Below, in pieces: positions 35,339 to 46,739 of a DNA stretch of 64,000 bases. A program made the translations under genes and the position numbers. A model generated the notes under the pieces. That model saw only the letters and a list, made by a program, of their open reading frames with translations, ran no database searches and had not been told where the DNA came from. The stretch comes from Spisula solida. Its lineage: Eukaryota > Mollusca > Bivalvia > Venerida > Mactridae. How positions within the stretch are numbered: the stretch's first letter is position 1; each line of letters starts with the position of its first letter. The DNA is taken from positions 45,782,734-45,846,733 of the forward strand of contig OX365946.1 of the NCBI GenBank assembly GCA_947247005.1, in the 5' to 3' direction.

Positions 35339-36233
35339 GGATGTTGGAGCGCTTGGGATCCCACCTTCAGAATTTGCTCAAATTTTGCCAGGAAGTAAAG
35401 AAATTTATACTGACACAAAATATGATGAAAAAACACTAGGTCACGGAACTCGTTTTTCGGGTAATCAGCCCTGATTGAAGTGTGTATGAATTTTTTTTAT
35501 AATTCCATGGAAATTGGTAAATTGGTGGTGTTGTTCAAATTTGACATTTTTAATTGATGTCTGAGATCTAAATAATAAAATATTTTTCAATATTGTTTGG
35601 GTACACATTGTTATACATGATCAATATACCAAAAAGGGTATATTTAATTTTGGTCTAATATATATTGCTCTTTTACCCCACCCACTTCATATTTCATGCA
35701 GAAAAATAGCACCCAGGTAAAATCCTAATAACTTTTTTTCCCACCTTAAACTTTTTTTAATATTTTGTTAAATAAGTCTAGTTACATAGATCTTCAAAAT
35801 CATGCAATAAAAAATAGTTGTCACCGGGGTATCTTTTTCGCAATTTTTGTTTTTATTTTGGTTAAATGTGGCTGAAATGCTGAGAAAATTAATGAAAACG
35901 CTTAAAAATAAATTTATTGAACATGTAAATATCGCGTAAACACATCAACAAACAATAAACAAACATTACCAAACTAACCTGACTCCCAAAAAAGTCATTT
36001 GGCATAAATAGCAATATTTTTATTTTTTACCCCACCCACCTATTTTGTAATGTAATATTTTTCTCGGAATGGAAACCGTCATTTCGATTAGAATTTTCTA
36101 ATTTTATTGCATAATACTTATCAAAACTGTTCAACTTGATTCATTTTAGATTATTTTGACACATTTTTACATTTATAAGGCACATAACGTACTATGACAA
36201 ATGACGCATGCGCATTGAACCGCTCCAGCATCC
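35339..36233. mobile_element. TTAA-flanked (piggyBac-like) MITE, second family
   Basis: 895 bp with terminal inverted repeats GGATGTTGGAGCG and CGCTCCAGCATCC, and TTAA at 35335-35338 and 36234-36237. Inside are two CCCCACCCAC motifs in AT-rich DNA and no transposase frame. Confidence 0.8.
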
Positions 36234-36791
36234 TTAATAAACTAAAATGACAAAATTATCCTAAAAGCTCTAAGATTCCTCAAACTTGATGAACAAATTA
36301 ACAGTAGAGGATCGGGCAATTTTAGGGATTCCCTATTCCCTAACTACTTGACAGATCAGGTTATTTTGATCCATAAATTGTCTGATCGGGCAATAGAGAC
36401 ACCCAGTTTTGCCCAATCAGGCAATTTCCCCACTGGTAAAAGAAATATTGAAAGTAAAATGAAAGCCCCCTACTGGTTTCCATAGCAACTACAAGATTTG
36501 TCAGAAAAAAATTTACTTGATTGTGTAATGCTTTCCTCATGGTCCTAGTACCTACATACAGACACACAGACAAGACAGACTAGTAAAAGGCTGCATAGGG
36601 TAAACCTAAAGTCCACTCTGGTTGTTGAGGTCATGATGAAAGCTGCACATTTCGAGAATGAAGTACAGTGGTCACTTATCAGCATCAGGAATGTGATAGA
36701 TACTTGATGTCTTAGGATCAATGCCCAGGTCAAAAACCTGGTTCAATTCAATTAAAATTGGAACTTATAAAAATTGTTTGAATATGCTTAC

Positions 36792-36944
36792 TTGAGCAGC
36801 TAGTTTGTCCAGGTGCAAAAGATGTCTGCCCGGGAATGCATGGCAAACATGAACCTTGTCCAATGATGTCCTTATAATAACCTTCCCGACACGGTGTACA
36901 TGGTTTCAGTCCCGATGATGATTGGGAACCAGCAGGACACAAAT
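36792..36944 (-). CDS. w16: GCC2/GCC3 (ephrin-receptor-like) exon 2
   Basis: Phase 1-1 exon of 51 codons: LCPAGSQSSSGLKPCTPCRE, GYYKDIIGQGSC, CIPGQTSFAPGQTSC. This is the canonical C-P-x-G ... C-x-x-C-x-x-G-x-Y ... G-x-x-x-C-x-x-C-x-x-G order of GCC2/GCC3 repeats. Confidence 0.9.
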
Positions 36945-37386
36945 CTGAAATATTGAAAAAAGATGGTAGACAAATATTAAGCAGTCAGTCCAGGATCAAG
37001 ATGTGGTGCCTAGTAAAGGTTTTAGTAGTTCTTCTGAATGAACAAACATAGTGTACTATTTGAAAGCACAAACTTCAGAGTTTACCAAGCTTTGTAAGAC
37101 CTTGCGTGCTGCTTTGTGGTAATAATCATATGTATGATCCTTGATCAAATAATCTGGTCTATTCAAATCATTATAATGTAATATCAATATCTATTTTTAA
37201 ACATCAATGCCCTTTTATGTAATTATCAAAAGTTCTGAACATGCACATACTTACTTGATAATTCCGATTTAAAAAAAATCACTACAACATATGTCGACTT
37301 TTCGCAAAACATACTTTCACATTTTACATATGTTGATCACTGAACAAAAAATTATAAGAAAAAAGGACAACTTATATAACAAGTAC

Positions 37387-37554
37387 CTATGCACATGTCT
37401 AATGATTTGGAACCAATGTTTAAGGTTGATTTCCCAGGTGGGCAGGAAGTGCAGTTCGCAGCAGAATCCTCGTCTGTGTATGTTCCTATTGGACATTTCA
37501 CACACTCTTTGCTACCATCTATGTTCTGCATGAAATATCCCATTGCACAGGATT
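37387..37554 (-). CDS. w15: GCC2/GCC3 (ephrin-receptor-like) exon 1
   Basis: Phase 1-1 exon of 56 codons: SCAMGYFMQNIDGSKEC, VKCPIGTYTDEDSAANC, TSCPPGKSTLNIGSKS. C-P-x-G-T-Y and C-x-x-C-P-x-G motifs are clear. It directly follows the first tetrabasic module, the same order as w29/w30 then w31. Confidence 0.9.
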
Positions 37555-37860
37555 CTGTAAATATTAAGGATCACATTTTTGTCACATGAATACCGTGATC
37601 TTACATGTGAGAACAAACGACGGAACAATGTCTTCAACATGTGTGATGTCACAAACTTTTCTGCCCAAAAACGTAACATCCCTGGTTTAAATTTGTTATT
37701 GCTGATGTTCTTTGGACTCCATAGCTATGGTAATGTGATGAAAGAATCCAACACACATTGTCTTTGGGAACCATTTCTTAAACTCGTCATGAAAACAAAT
37801 AATTAAGCTTGCCAATGGCAAATCTCATTAAAATCAGATCCTAACATTGAGCTACACTGT

Positions 37861-38192
37861 TAGATCTGACTACACTCTGTAGCAGGTCATGTTTAAATGA
37901 CTTCTCTCCCACACAGTGAGTCAGTCAGTTTGTAGTCACTAGTTAGATCTGACTACACTCTGTAGCAGGTCATGTTTAAATGACTTCTCTCCCACACAGT
38001 GAGTCAGTCAGTTTGTAGTCACTAGTTAGATCTGACTACACTCTGTAGCAGGTCATGTTTAAATGACTTCTCTCCCACACAGTGAGTCAGTCAGTTTGTA
38101 GCCACTAGTTAGATCTGACTACACTCTGTAGCAGGTCATGTTTAAATGACTTCTCTCCCACACAGTGAGTCAGTCAGTTTGTAGTCACTAGT
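37861..38192. repeat. 83-bp tandem repeat, four near-identical copies
   Basis: Each copy starts TAGATCTGACTACACTCTGT and has TTCTCTCCCACACAGTGAGT. Only one or two substitutions separate the copies, so expansion is recent. It is in the intron between w14 and w15 and shares nothing with either exon. Confidence 0.95.
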
Positions 38193-38502
38193 TAGACTGG
38201 CACCTGAGTCCTAGTGATTAATTTTGCTGAGACCAAAATACATCTACATCTGCATCAAACATCCGACTATTACAGGGTGGCGCTGTCAGAGCAAACAATT
38301 ATTAAAGAAATAAGTATGTTACAAGTGTTAAAAGTGTAAAAGATAAAAAGACAGAAACTTATCCCACTATTGTGGGCCCGGAATATGCACAACTAGACAA
38401 CCAATGGTTGCAGAGAAATAGCACAGACAAAAATTATATGGAACAACTAACAGACCAACCAACCAACAAGCATGACTCCAATATTGGTAATGATTTACTT
38501 AC

Positions 38503-38991
38503 TGCAAGAAAGTCCCTCTATCACTTGACCTGGGTCAGTGCATTCAATAGTTGAATAATCGTCCCTAGTCATTGACCCAGGTACAAATGAATAACCTTGG
38601 ATATCACATTCATTATTTTCACACTTTTCAGACAAGTGATCGTACATCGATATTAATTGTTCTTCATATCTCAAGACATCCGAGAAGGTTTCTATAGGGC
38701 CCTCTAGGAAGAGATTAAACAGAACTCTGACAGTGCTGTCTGTTTGTTTCTTTACAATATTATGGTCTTCAGATTCTCGCTTTTTCCTTTCATTTCCACA
38801 GTCCACAATAAAGTCGTCAAGTCCACAAGTGTTGTCAGAAATACAATCAAAATCTGTACCCAGAAATAAATCAAAATTAAGGAGGGTCTGCGCCAACTGT
38901 TCTTTTATTTTGGCTTGGACATCTGGGTCATTGCAGTCACCCTTATAATATAACGTAGAAGGAAGCATATTGAAGCCTGGTTGGTTTGATC
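38503..38991 (-). CDS. w14: first tetrabasic (RKKR) module, single large exon
   Basis: Phase 1-1 exon of 163 codons, the longest in the window: YKGDCNDPDVQAKIKEQLAQ, FDCISDNTCGLDDFIVDCGN, then ERKKRESE, VRVLFNLFLEG, and at the end TIECTDPGQVIEGLSC. I know no named family. RKKR-E fits a furin-type site. The cysteine spacing, tetrabasic motif, following hydrophobic strand and IEC end parallel w29 plus w30. Acceptor ATTACAG; donor GTAAGT. Confidence 0.8.
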
Positions 38992-39482
38992 CTGTAATAA
39001 AACAATAAACATGCTCATTAGTACAAATTGGACCAGTGCCAAAAAGCAGCACTTTAACCAATGATACATATGGGACTATACCAGCTAATCCTAATTGAAT
39101 GACATTTCAAGGAAATACTAATTGGCCTGTCTATGGAACAAAAATACAATTAGTAAGTCCAAAATTAAAATAAATTTTGCTTTTTACACACCAATCTATT
39201 GTATTGTATTGAAAATATGTAAAGTACAGAGAATTTGACATGACCCTCGACCATCTATTAGCATAATGTAACAGCTGATATATTGTCTATATTTATAACT
39301 CTGGTTGTATGTTTACATAAGCGGGAAGTATATGTATCACTAAGATGCTCTAGGTGTAATACCAACACAAATCTAAAGGACCTACATGTACATCCAATGG
39401 TATATGAGATATATTTTAACGTAAGGAGATATGCCACAAGGGGTAGTACATTACCTATACTAATTCTTTAAATAGTCGAACT

Positions 39483-42480
39483 AAACAAGAGGATCCAAAA
39501 AGGCCCAAGGTCGCTCACCTTTTGTAGTAGTTCATGCAAGCCCCTTAATTGTAATCAAGTAAATGCAGCCTCTATTGCATGTAAAAGGTTTTCATATTGT
39601 CTTAACACTCGACCTTGTACTTTACATCATATAAACCAGTATATTGAGATGATCATTATAACCAAGTTTCATGAAGACTAGGTCAAAATTGTGACCTGAA
39701 GTGACTATACCAGATTTTTCACTGATTTGACCTTGTGACCTAGTTTTTGACCCTGGATGAATCAATATAAAACTAGACCTAGATTTTGTTAAGATAATCA
39801 TAGTGACTAAGTTTCATAAAGATTATGTCAAAATTAAGACCTCTAGTGACTATGCAAGGTTTTTCTATGATTTGACCTTGTTAATGACCCCAGATGACCC
39901 TTTTTCGAACTTGGCCTAGATTTTGTTAACCCTATCATGTATATGTCATTGCGTGTACATGACAAATGTATATAACAGTCAATTCAGTTTTGTTTATTGC
40001 TACACTTTCAGTATAACATTGTATCAGATCCAAACCAGTACTTACATACACTTCCACAAGGACAATTAACTTCTCCATATGTGGAGAAAAATAAACTCCT
40101 CCACATATGGAGGAAAATCAACATTTCTGTCAAATCTTCAGGGAAGTGTATAACCTGCTTGTTGTACATACGATCTTCAAAATCAAAAATATGTTTTGGT
40201 CATAGTGTTGAAGAGGTTATGCATTTTAGTGGGAAAGTGTTCTCATGTCTGTTTTTATTTGTTTGGGTTTCCCAAACAAATACAGAAGTCAATCTGAAAC
40301 GCGAGTCCTTAATATCTGAGCGAAAGTAGTCCAGAAAATTCAATTAAAGACAAAGTAGTTCCATATATGTGCCTTTTGTGTGATCAAAGTATATTTTCTC
40401 ATATGAGTTAACTATGCTGATGATTTGAATCTCATAACAAGGTTGTTAAATTTCAAAAAAGGTAAATAAATAATAGAATATGAATAAATTAAAATTATAA
40501 TGCGCAGTGATTCTAAGCGTATGAAGCCACGGCGGTTAAAATTTTCCCCGAAGTACTACGTACGTAAAAAGTAGTTCGTTTTTCAATACGATTTTTTAAT
40601 TGAAACAAGAGTGCCAAAATGTCACAAAATAGGCCCGTCTTGGGGCATGGTGAGTCTCAGGGCATGGTGAATGAAAAAAACAATCCAACATTTTTTTTAA
40701 TTAAAGGACCATAACCCAAGAAGGCCTAGGCTGATTTGGCCTACAATTGAACTTGTCTTAGACATTGTATCCATGAACATTGTCACCAAGTTTGAAGATA
40801 CTCAGATGAAAACTCTTAGCGCTAGAGAATAGACAAGGTCAATTTCACATTTATTTTGGTAATTATAGGATCATAACCAAATAAGGCCTAGGCCGATTTG
40901 GCCTATAATCAAACTTGGCCTAGATATTATGCCCATAAGCATTGTCATTAAGTTTGAAGACGATCGGATGAAAACTGTTTGCATTAGAGCACAGACAACC
41001 AATTTCATACTTATTTGGTAATTAATTTAGGCCCATAACCAAATGACGCCTAGGCCAATTAGGCCTATAATCGAACGTGGCCTAGAAATTACGCCCATAA
41101 GCATTGTCACAAAATTTGAAGATGATCGGATGAAAACTATTTGCGTTAGAGTACAGACAAGGCCAATTTCATACCTATTTGGTAATTAAAGGACCATGAC
41201 CCAATAAGGCCTAAGCCGATTTGGCCTATAATCGAACTTGGCCTAGATATTATGTCCATAAGCATTGTCAGCAAGATTGAAGATGATCGGATGAAAACTG
41301 TTTGCGCTAGAGTACAGACAAGACCAATTCATACTTATTTGGTAATTAAAGGACCACAACCCAATAAGGCCTAGGCCAATTTGGCCTATAATCGAACTTG
41401 GCCTAGATATTATGCCCAAGATTGACTTTACTAGTAAAATTTAACGCTTTGATTCTTTGTTAAAACTCCTATTTTGAAGAATTATTTTGGCAATATTTGG
41501 TACCAATTAGGTATGTTATATGTATATTTTTGATAATTATTGTTTATTATTATCCTTAACTGGTAAAGTGATTTACATGAACAGAAAACATCACATTTAG
41601 GCTCAGGAAACCATCTTCCCATGCTTTCTGCCAAGCATGAAAAAGGGGGGTGGGGGTCATACAAAATTTTATATCATTATAATTTGATGGTTAACCTATA
41701 TTTTTTTGGGTCTAAATATGTGAATAACAGTATAAAGACAATTTTGGGGTAATTGATATTGATATATGCTCATTGATTTGAGTTTTTTTTAGGATTTTAA
41801 AAATAATATATTTTGTAGACTGAAAAAAAATCTCAAAATTTTACAACTATATTCATTTGGTAATAAACATGTGCATAACTATCTTAAATCGCATCTTCTG
41901 CCTGTCATTGATTTTGTTTTCATTAATATAACTATTCAGCACATGGGAAATCATTTTATTTTAAAAATTAAATTGAATTTGATGATTTTATAGACTTTAC
42001 AGTCAGTATGGTCCTCAAATTTTTCCTACAATTTTCAATATGGGGGTGATTAAAAAAAATATTTTTTTTTTCAAAACCTGCGGTTAGAATTTTTTTATAT
42101 TTCACATTATGCTTGCTTAGGATGTGTAGTAATAAAAAAATGCCAAAGCAACAAAATTTTAATACCTCTGTATTACGGTCCCACTACCTTAAGTCTAATT
42201 TAGACCTCTAGTGACTTTGCAAGGCTTATCTATGATTTGACATTGTGACCTAGTTTGTAACCCCAGATGACCCAATATCAAACTTGAGGTGATCATTGTG
42301 CCCGAGTTTCATAAAGGTTAGGCCAAAATTGTGACCTGTAATGAATATGTAAGGTTATTCTATATGACCTAGTGACATAGTTTTTACAACGGATTACCCA
42401 ATTTCGAACTTGACCTAGATAGAGTTGAGATGACCATTGTGACCAAGTTTCATAATGATGAAGCAAAAACTGTGAAACAC
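39483..42480. mobile_element. Family A element interrupted by other repeats
   Basis: Left part 39483-39930 starts AACAAGAGGATCC and GGTCGCTCACC. The same unit sequence resumes at about 42185 (GACCTCTAGTGACTTTGCAAGG). Between them lies unrelated DNA including another tandem-unit repeat at about 40605-41420 with GGCCTATAATCGAACTTGGC. Inner boundaries are approximate. No exon is visible in this 5.5-kb intron. Confidence 0.55.
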
Positions 42481-42599
42481 CAAGGAAATAAATGATCACC
42501 AAGGAAACAAGAAATATCACTGAATGTGATGAATACCGCCAGAAACTGCCTGACACAGTCACTTAGATGTGCTCTGAGAAACAACTAGACTTAGAACTG

Positions 42600-44095
42600 A
42601 TCATTCATGCAAATGTTCATTGAAATCAAACCAATGGTAACAAAGGAAATATTCATAAGTGTAAAAAACAAAAGGCCATAACTCCCTTAAAATTTATCCG
42701 ACAAACGTGGGCACAACTAGACATGGTACTGATCATTTATGCTAAGTTTCATTGAAATCCGACCATTAATAACAGAGAAATAGCGCAGACAAAATGTATA
42801 AGTGTAAAAAAAATAAAGGGCATAACTCCTTTAAAATTTATCCGACCAATGTGTGCTGAGGATATGCACAACTAGACTTGGTACTGATCATTCATGCAAA
42901 GTTTCATTGAAATCCAACTATTGGTAACAGAGAAATAGCGCGGACAAAATTTATAAGTGTAAAAAACAAAGGGCCATAACTCCCTTAAAATTTATCCCAA
43001 AAATGTGTGACGAGGATATGCACAACTAGATTTGGTACTGATCATTCATGCAAAGTTTCATTGAAATCCAACCATTGGTAACAGAGAAATAGCACGGAAA
43101 AAATTAATAAGTGTAAAAAAAATAAAGGGCTATAACTCCCTTAAAATTTATTCGATCCATGTGTGACGAGGATATGCACAAGTAGACTTGGTACTGATCA
43201 TTCATGCAAAGTATCATTGAAATCCAACCATTGGTAACAGAGAAATAGAGCAGACAAAATTTTTAAGTTTAAAAAACAAAGGGCCATAACTCCCTTAAAA
43301 TCTATCCGACTAATGTGTGCCAAGGATATGCACAACTAGACTTGGTACTGATCATTCATCCAAAGTTTCATTGAAATCCAACCATTGGTAACAGATGATA
43401 ACCAAGGTAACAAGGCACTAACAGATGATAACCAAGGTAACAAGGCACTTACTTGACTTCCAAGTGTGATCTTGACCTTTGAGATATTGACATAATTGTT
43501 TCACATGACACACCATCTGATAGTAGTGAACATTTGTGCAAAAAAATTAAATCCCACAATAAATGACTTAGTTATGCTCAGGACAAGCTCAATCGTGGCA
43601 ATTATTCACCTTTAAAGTCAAAGTGTGACCTGACATATGAGATATTGACATATTGTGTAGCAAGACACACCGTCTGGTAGTAGTGAACAGGTGTGCTGAA
43701 TTATTTTCAAATCCAATGATAAATGATTTTATTACTTATGCTCAATTTTGGGTATTTTTGACCTTTGAACTCCAAATGTGACCTAGACATTTGAAATATC
43801 GACAATGTTTTTCCGCATGACACACCATCTCGTGATGGTTATCATTTGTACTAGGTTATTTCAAAATCATACAATAGATGATAAAGTTATGGTCCGGACA
43901 AGCTAAAAAAATTGATGGTTGACCTTCAAGTGTGAGCTTTAAGATATTGACTATTTCTTTCCCATGGTTGTGAACAATTGTACCAAGTTATTTTAAAATA
44001 AAAAAACCCAAAATAGCGTGATGGACGGACGGACAGATTGACGAACGGAGGGTAAACCTATAGTCCCCACCAGTGACCGGTAGGGATCTAATAAA
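42600..44095. repeat. Tandem-unit repeats in intron w13-w14
   Basis: About five 150-bp units with GGCCATAACTCCCTTAAAAT and GGTACTGATCATTCATGCAA (42600-43440), then units with AAGTGTGATCTTGACCTTTG, ending GACGGACGGACAG and CTATAGTCCCCACCAGTGAC. The last end resembles the family E end at 53060-53120. Confidence 0.65.
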
Positions 44096-44558
44096 TGAAC
44101 ACCAACCAACAAGGAAATAAATGATTCACAAGGAAATAAATGATCACCAAGGAAATAATTGAACCCAAAATAAATACATGATCACCGAAGAAATAGAGAA
44201 TGAGTATTTGTGGATTTTGGAGTAAGATCTTGCACCAAAAATCAACAAATTTTCTGTTTATAATATGCCTCAATTTCTCTTTAAAAGGTACCATAATTGG
44301 CTTGATTGGAAAAAATCACGCCATGTTTAAACGTCATGACATGAGAATTATGCTGCCATGAGGACGTAACGCATATTTTAAAGCCTGGCGTCGTTGATGT
44401 TACGTTTCTTTTCTGCATGATACCCAGGAACCAGTTTATAAAACAGTCAGAACCAGTTTATAAAACAGTCAAAATAACAAAATGATAATTTCACTGTTAT
44501 TTTCACAGATCAATCTCCATAATCCATTGATTGCAAATAATAAATAAATCATACTTAC

Positions 44559-44750
44559 TTGTACAGTCAGGTAATGGATTTATAGACCAACGACTACCAT
44601 TAGTATTTACTATGCAGAAAGAATATCCACTGAATTGATATGGTAAGTCCTGGGTTGAAGAGCACATTATTATTGCTAAAGGTGGCGTACCACCAGAGTA
44701 AGCCACTGTTCCATTTATTGGTACATTTAAGTCCTCTTGACATCCTGCTT
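44559..44750 (-). CDS. w13: Sushi-like exon
   Basis: Phase 1-1 exon of 64 codons: AGCQEDLNVPINGTVAYSGG, IIMCSS, FSGYSFCIV, GSRWSINPLPDC. Four cysteines and a tryptophan before the last cysteine fit a Sushi domain. It follows the four Sushi-HYR-Sushi triplets and precedes the tetrabasic module. NGT and NGS sequons are present. Confidence 0.8.
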
Positions 44751-45059
44751 CTAAAAGCATAAAATTTACATTCTGTCAAAATTATTGAATTACTAAATAA
44801 TGATTCCTACGCCCGTACTTTCTAGTCCAACCCATCTGTAGACTGGTAAACACATACAGCGAAATCATCAATTTTGTGGAGGTAAAATTTTCGTTGATTT
44901 CATGATTGAACTCGAACACAAAATCTAATCCCAACGATTTATCGACCTCCCAAATGCACAGCAAAGGCTTCCCTTACCATGCTTTGTAATCCACAAATTT
45001 ACAACCCCACAAAACTGCATTTTTAATTTTGTATACTTTTTTAAAAAATCCACATAAAA

Positions 45060-45480
45060 AACAAGAGTCATTGGCCCTTTATTGGTTTAAAGAACAATGA
45101 AAGAGTAACACCCAGCTACACCATATCTGTAGTGTTGGTTGAATACCAATTCATTGGTTTAAGAGATGTCATTTAAATAGTTTTCCCTTGTCGAACCTAT
45201 TTAGACAGGAACATTTTATATCATCGTTGGAAGAGAACCACATACGAATCAGGCTTGTAAAGTTTTACTGTTTGGTCAAAATCCAGTCAGTGGTTTTGGA
45301 GGAAATAGCATTTAAAGAAATTGTTCATCAAATGAATAAATAAATCCAGAATTCCCGATAAATCCAGGATGTTGTCATCCCCATAAATAATGTCATCATC
45401 TGGAAACCAACAGTTCAACCGGCGAACAGACTCCAATATACTACTCCAAACTTTGTTTCCTGAGGGTATAATTAATTTGG
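45060..45480. repeat. Repeat-like element in intron w12-w13
   Basis: AACAAGAGTCATTGGCCC start and TTTGTTTCCTGAGGGTATAA end have the style of the other tandem-unit families. Non-coding; boundaries are tentative. Confidence 0.4.
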
Positions 45481-45530
45481 AGAAAAGATTACGAAAAATT
45501 TAGATTCCTGTCTAAAGCTACATCTGTAGA

Positions 45531-46171
45531 CCAGGGGTAGTATTCAATATTGATCTTACTTGACTTAAGGATAAGAACAACCAATCAGATCACACAATAT
45601 CAAACTCTTGGTCAGTAACAGGTGATATGATTGGTTATCTTTATTCTCCAATTAAATAGGGGTGGGCCGATGCATCGAAATATCGACTCATTGCGATCCC
45701 GAGATTATGGATCGATAGTAAAAGTCTTGATCCAATAACTATCGCCGATAGTTAGTTCAACTATCGATAGTTAGTTCAACTATCAATAGTTACGATAGTT
45801 TCATTTTTATTAATGAAGTTTATAATTAATTAAAACAATTCCGTTCACGTTAAACTAATTTTAGATAATCCCGCGCATCAAAACTGCCACAAAGGACCAA
45901 TATCGCAATCATACACATGTACTCTTTTTCTGTCCAATTCATGTTAAGTTCTTTCCACAAATAGTAGATTAGTATGTTGTGCAACTTAGTTATATCTTAC
46001 AAAGTGCAAATTTGCATTTACAAGTTAATCTCTGGTTTTCAAATCTTGACAATAACTATTGCAATAGTATCGCAATAGCTTCAACCAATACAATAGTATC
46101 GCAATAGTCAAATATGGACTCAATAGTCACCCCTACAATTAAATAAGATTAATATTGATTACCACCCCTGG
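45531..46171. mobile_element. 150-bp MITE, copy 3, split by a hAT-like element
   Basis: CCAGGGGTAGTATTCAATAT at the left and AATATTGATTACCACCCCTG at the right are inverted ends of the MITE seen at 10881 and 25021. Removing 45657-46143 restores a contiguous copy. Confidence 0.8.
45657..46135. mobile_element. hAT-like non-autonomous element with 8-bp duplication
   Basis: 479 bp starting TAGGGGTGGGCCGATG and ending GTCACCCCTA, an inverted TAGGGGTG match, flanked by CAATTAAA on both sides (45649-45656 and 46136-46143). An 8-bp duplication with (C/T)AGGGGT termini is typical of hAT elements. The interior has ATCGATAG/CTATCGAT palindromes and no transposase. Confidence 0.85.
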
Positions 46172-46221
46172 CCTTCACTGTTTGACAAACATGGTTAATA
46201 AATGAGAATACAAGCTTTTAC

Positions 46222-46416
46222 CTTCACAAGATGGCTGACTTGGGCCTTCATACCACCAGTAAGTTTTCTCACATGTGATGGTATCTGGTCCTTCAAAAGT
46301 GTATGATGAAGCTGTCGTACATGATAATGTACAATTATCTCCCCATCGGTATGATGAACAGTTGTACATTAAATTGTCATCTTCAAATGAATACTTTGGT
46401 TCTAAGCAGGTGACCT
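46222..46416 (-). CDS. w12: Sushi exon (triplet 4, second Sushi)
   Basis: Phase 1-1 exon of 65 codons: VTCLEPKYSFEDDNLMYNC, WGDNCTLSC, DTITCEKTYWWYEGPSQPSC. Its Sushi cysteine order and tryptophan are kept. Two adjacent AGs at the acceptor (CACAGAG) allow a 2-base ambiguity; only the first keeps the frame. Confidence 0.85.
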
Positions 46417-46739
46417 CTGTGAAAAACAAAACTACACTGAGTACATAAAGAAACACTCATGTTACATTTCTCCAAACGAGTACATGTCAGCCTATAGCTT
46501 TGTTCGAAGGCCTTGCAGAACAATCAGTTTGGTGTGTTAAGATTGGTTAACACTAAAGTTGTCATGGTAGTCTGTTTTAAAACTTGAACTTTTCAGCCAA
46601 GAATTCTAGGAAGAAATGTCTGAATGCATTAATTCTCAGAAACTGCTATTTTAATTGTATTTAATAATATAAACATTCAGATAAGAGCCATAATTAGATA
46701 ACATAACAATGGTTGAAAAAAACAGAGTAGAACTGAATG

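Noticed and set aside
38733..38948. Plus-strand frame opposite exon w14
   Set aside because: Shadow of the real minus-strand exon, which has cysteine pattern, splice sites and phase.
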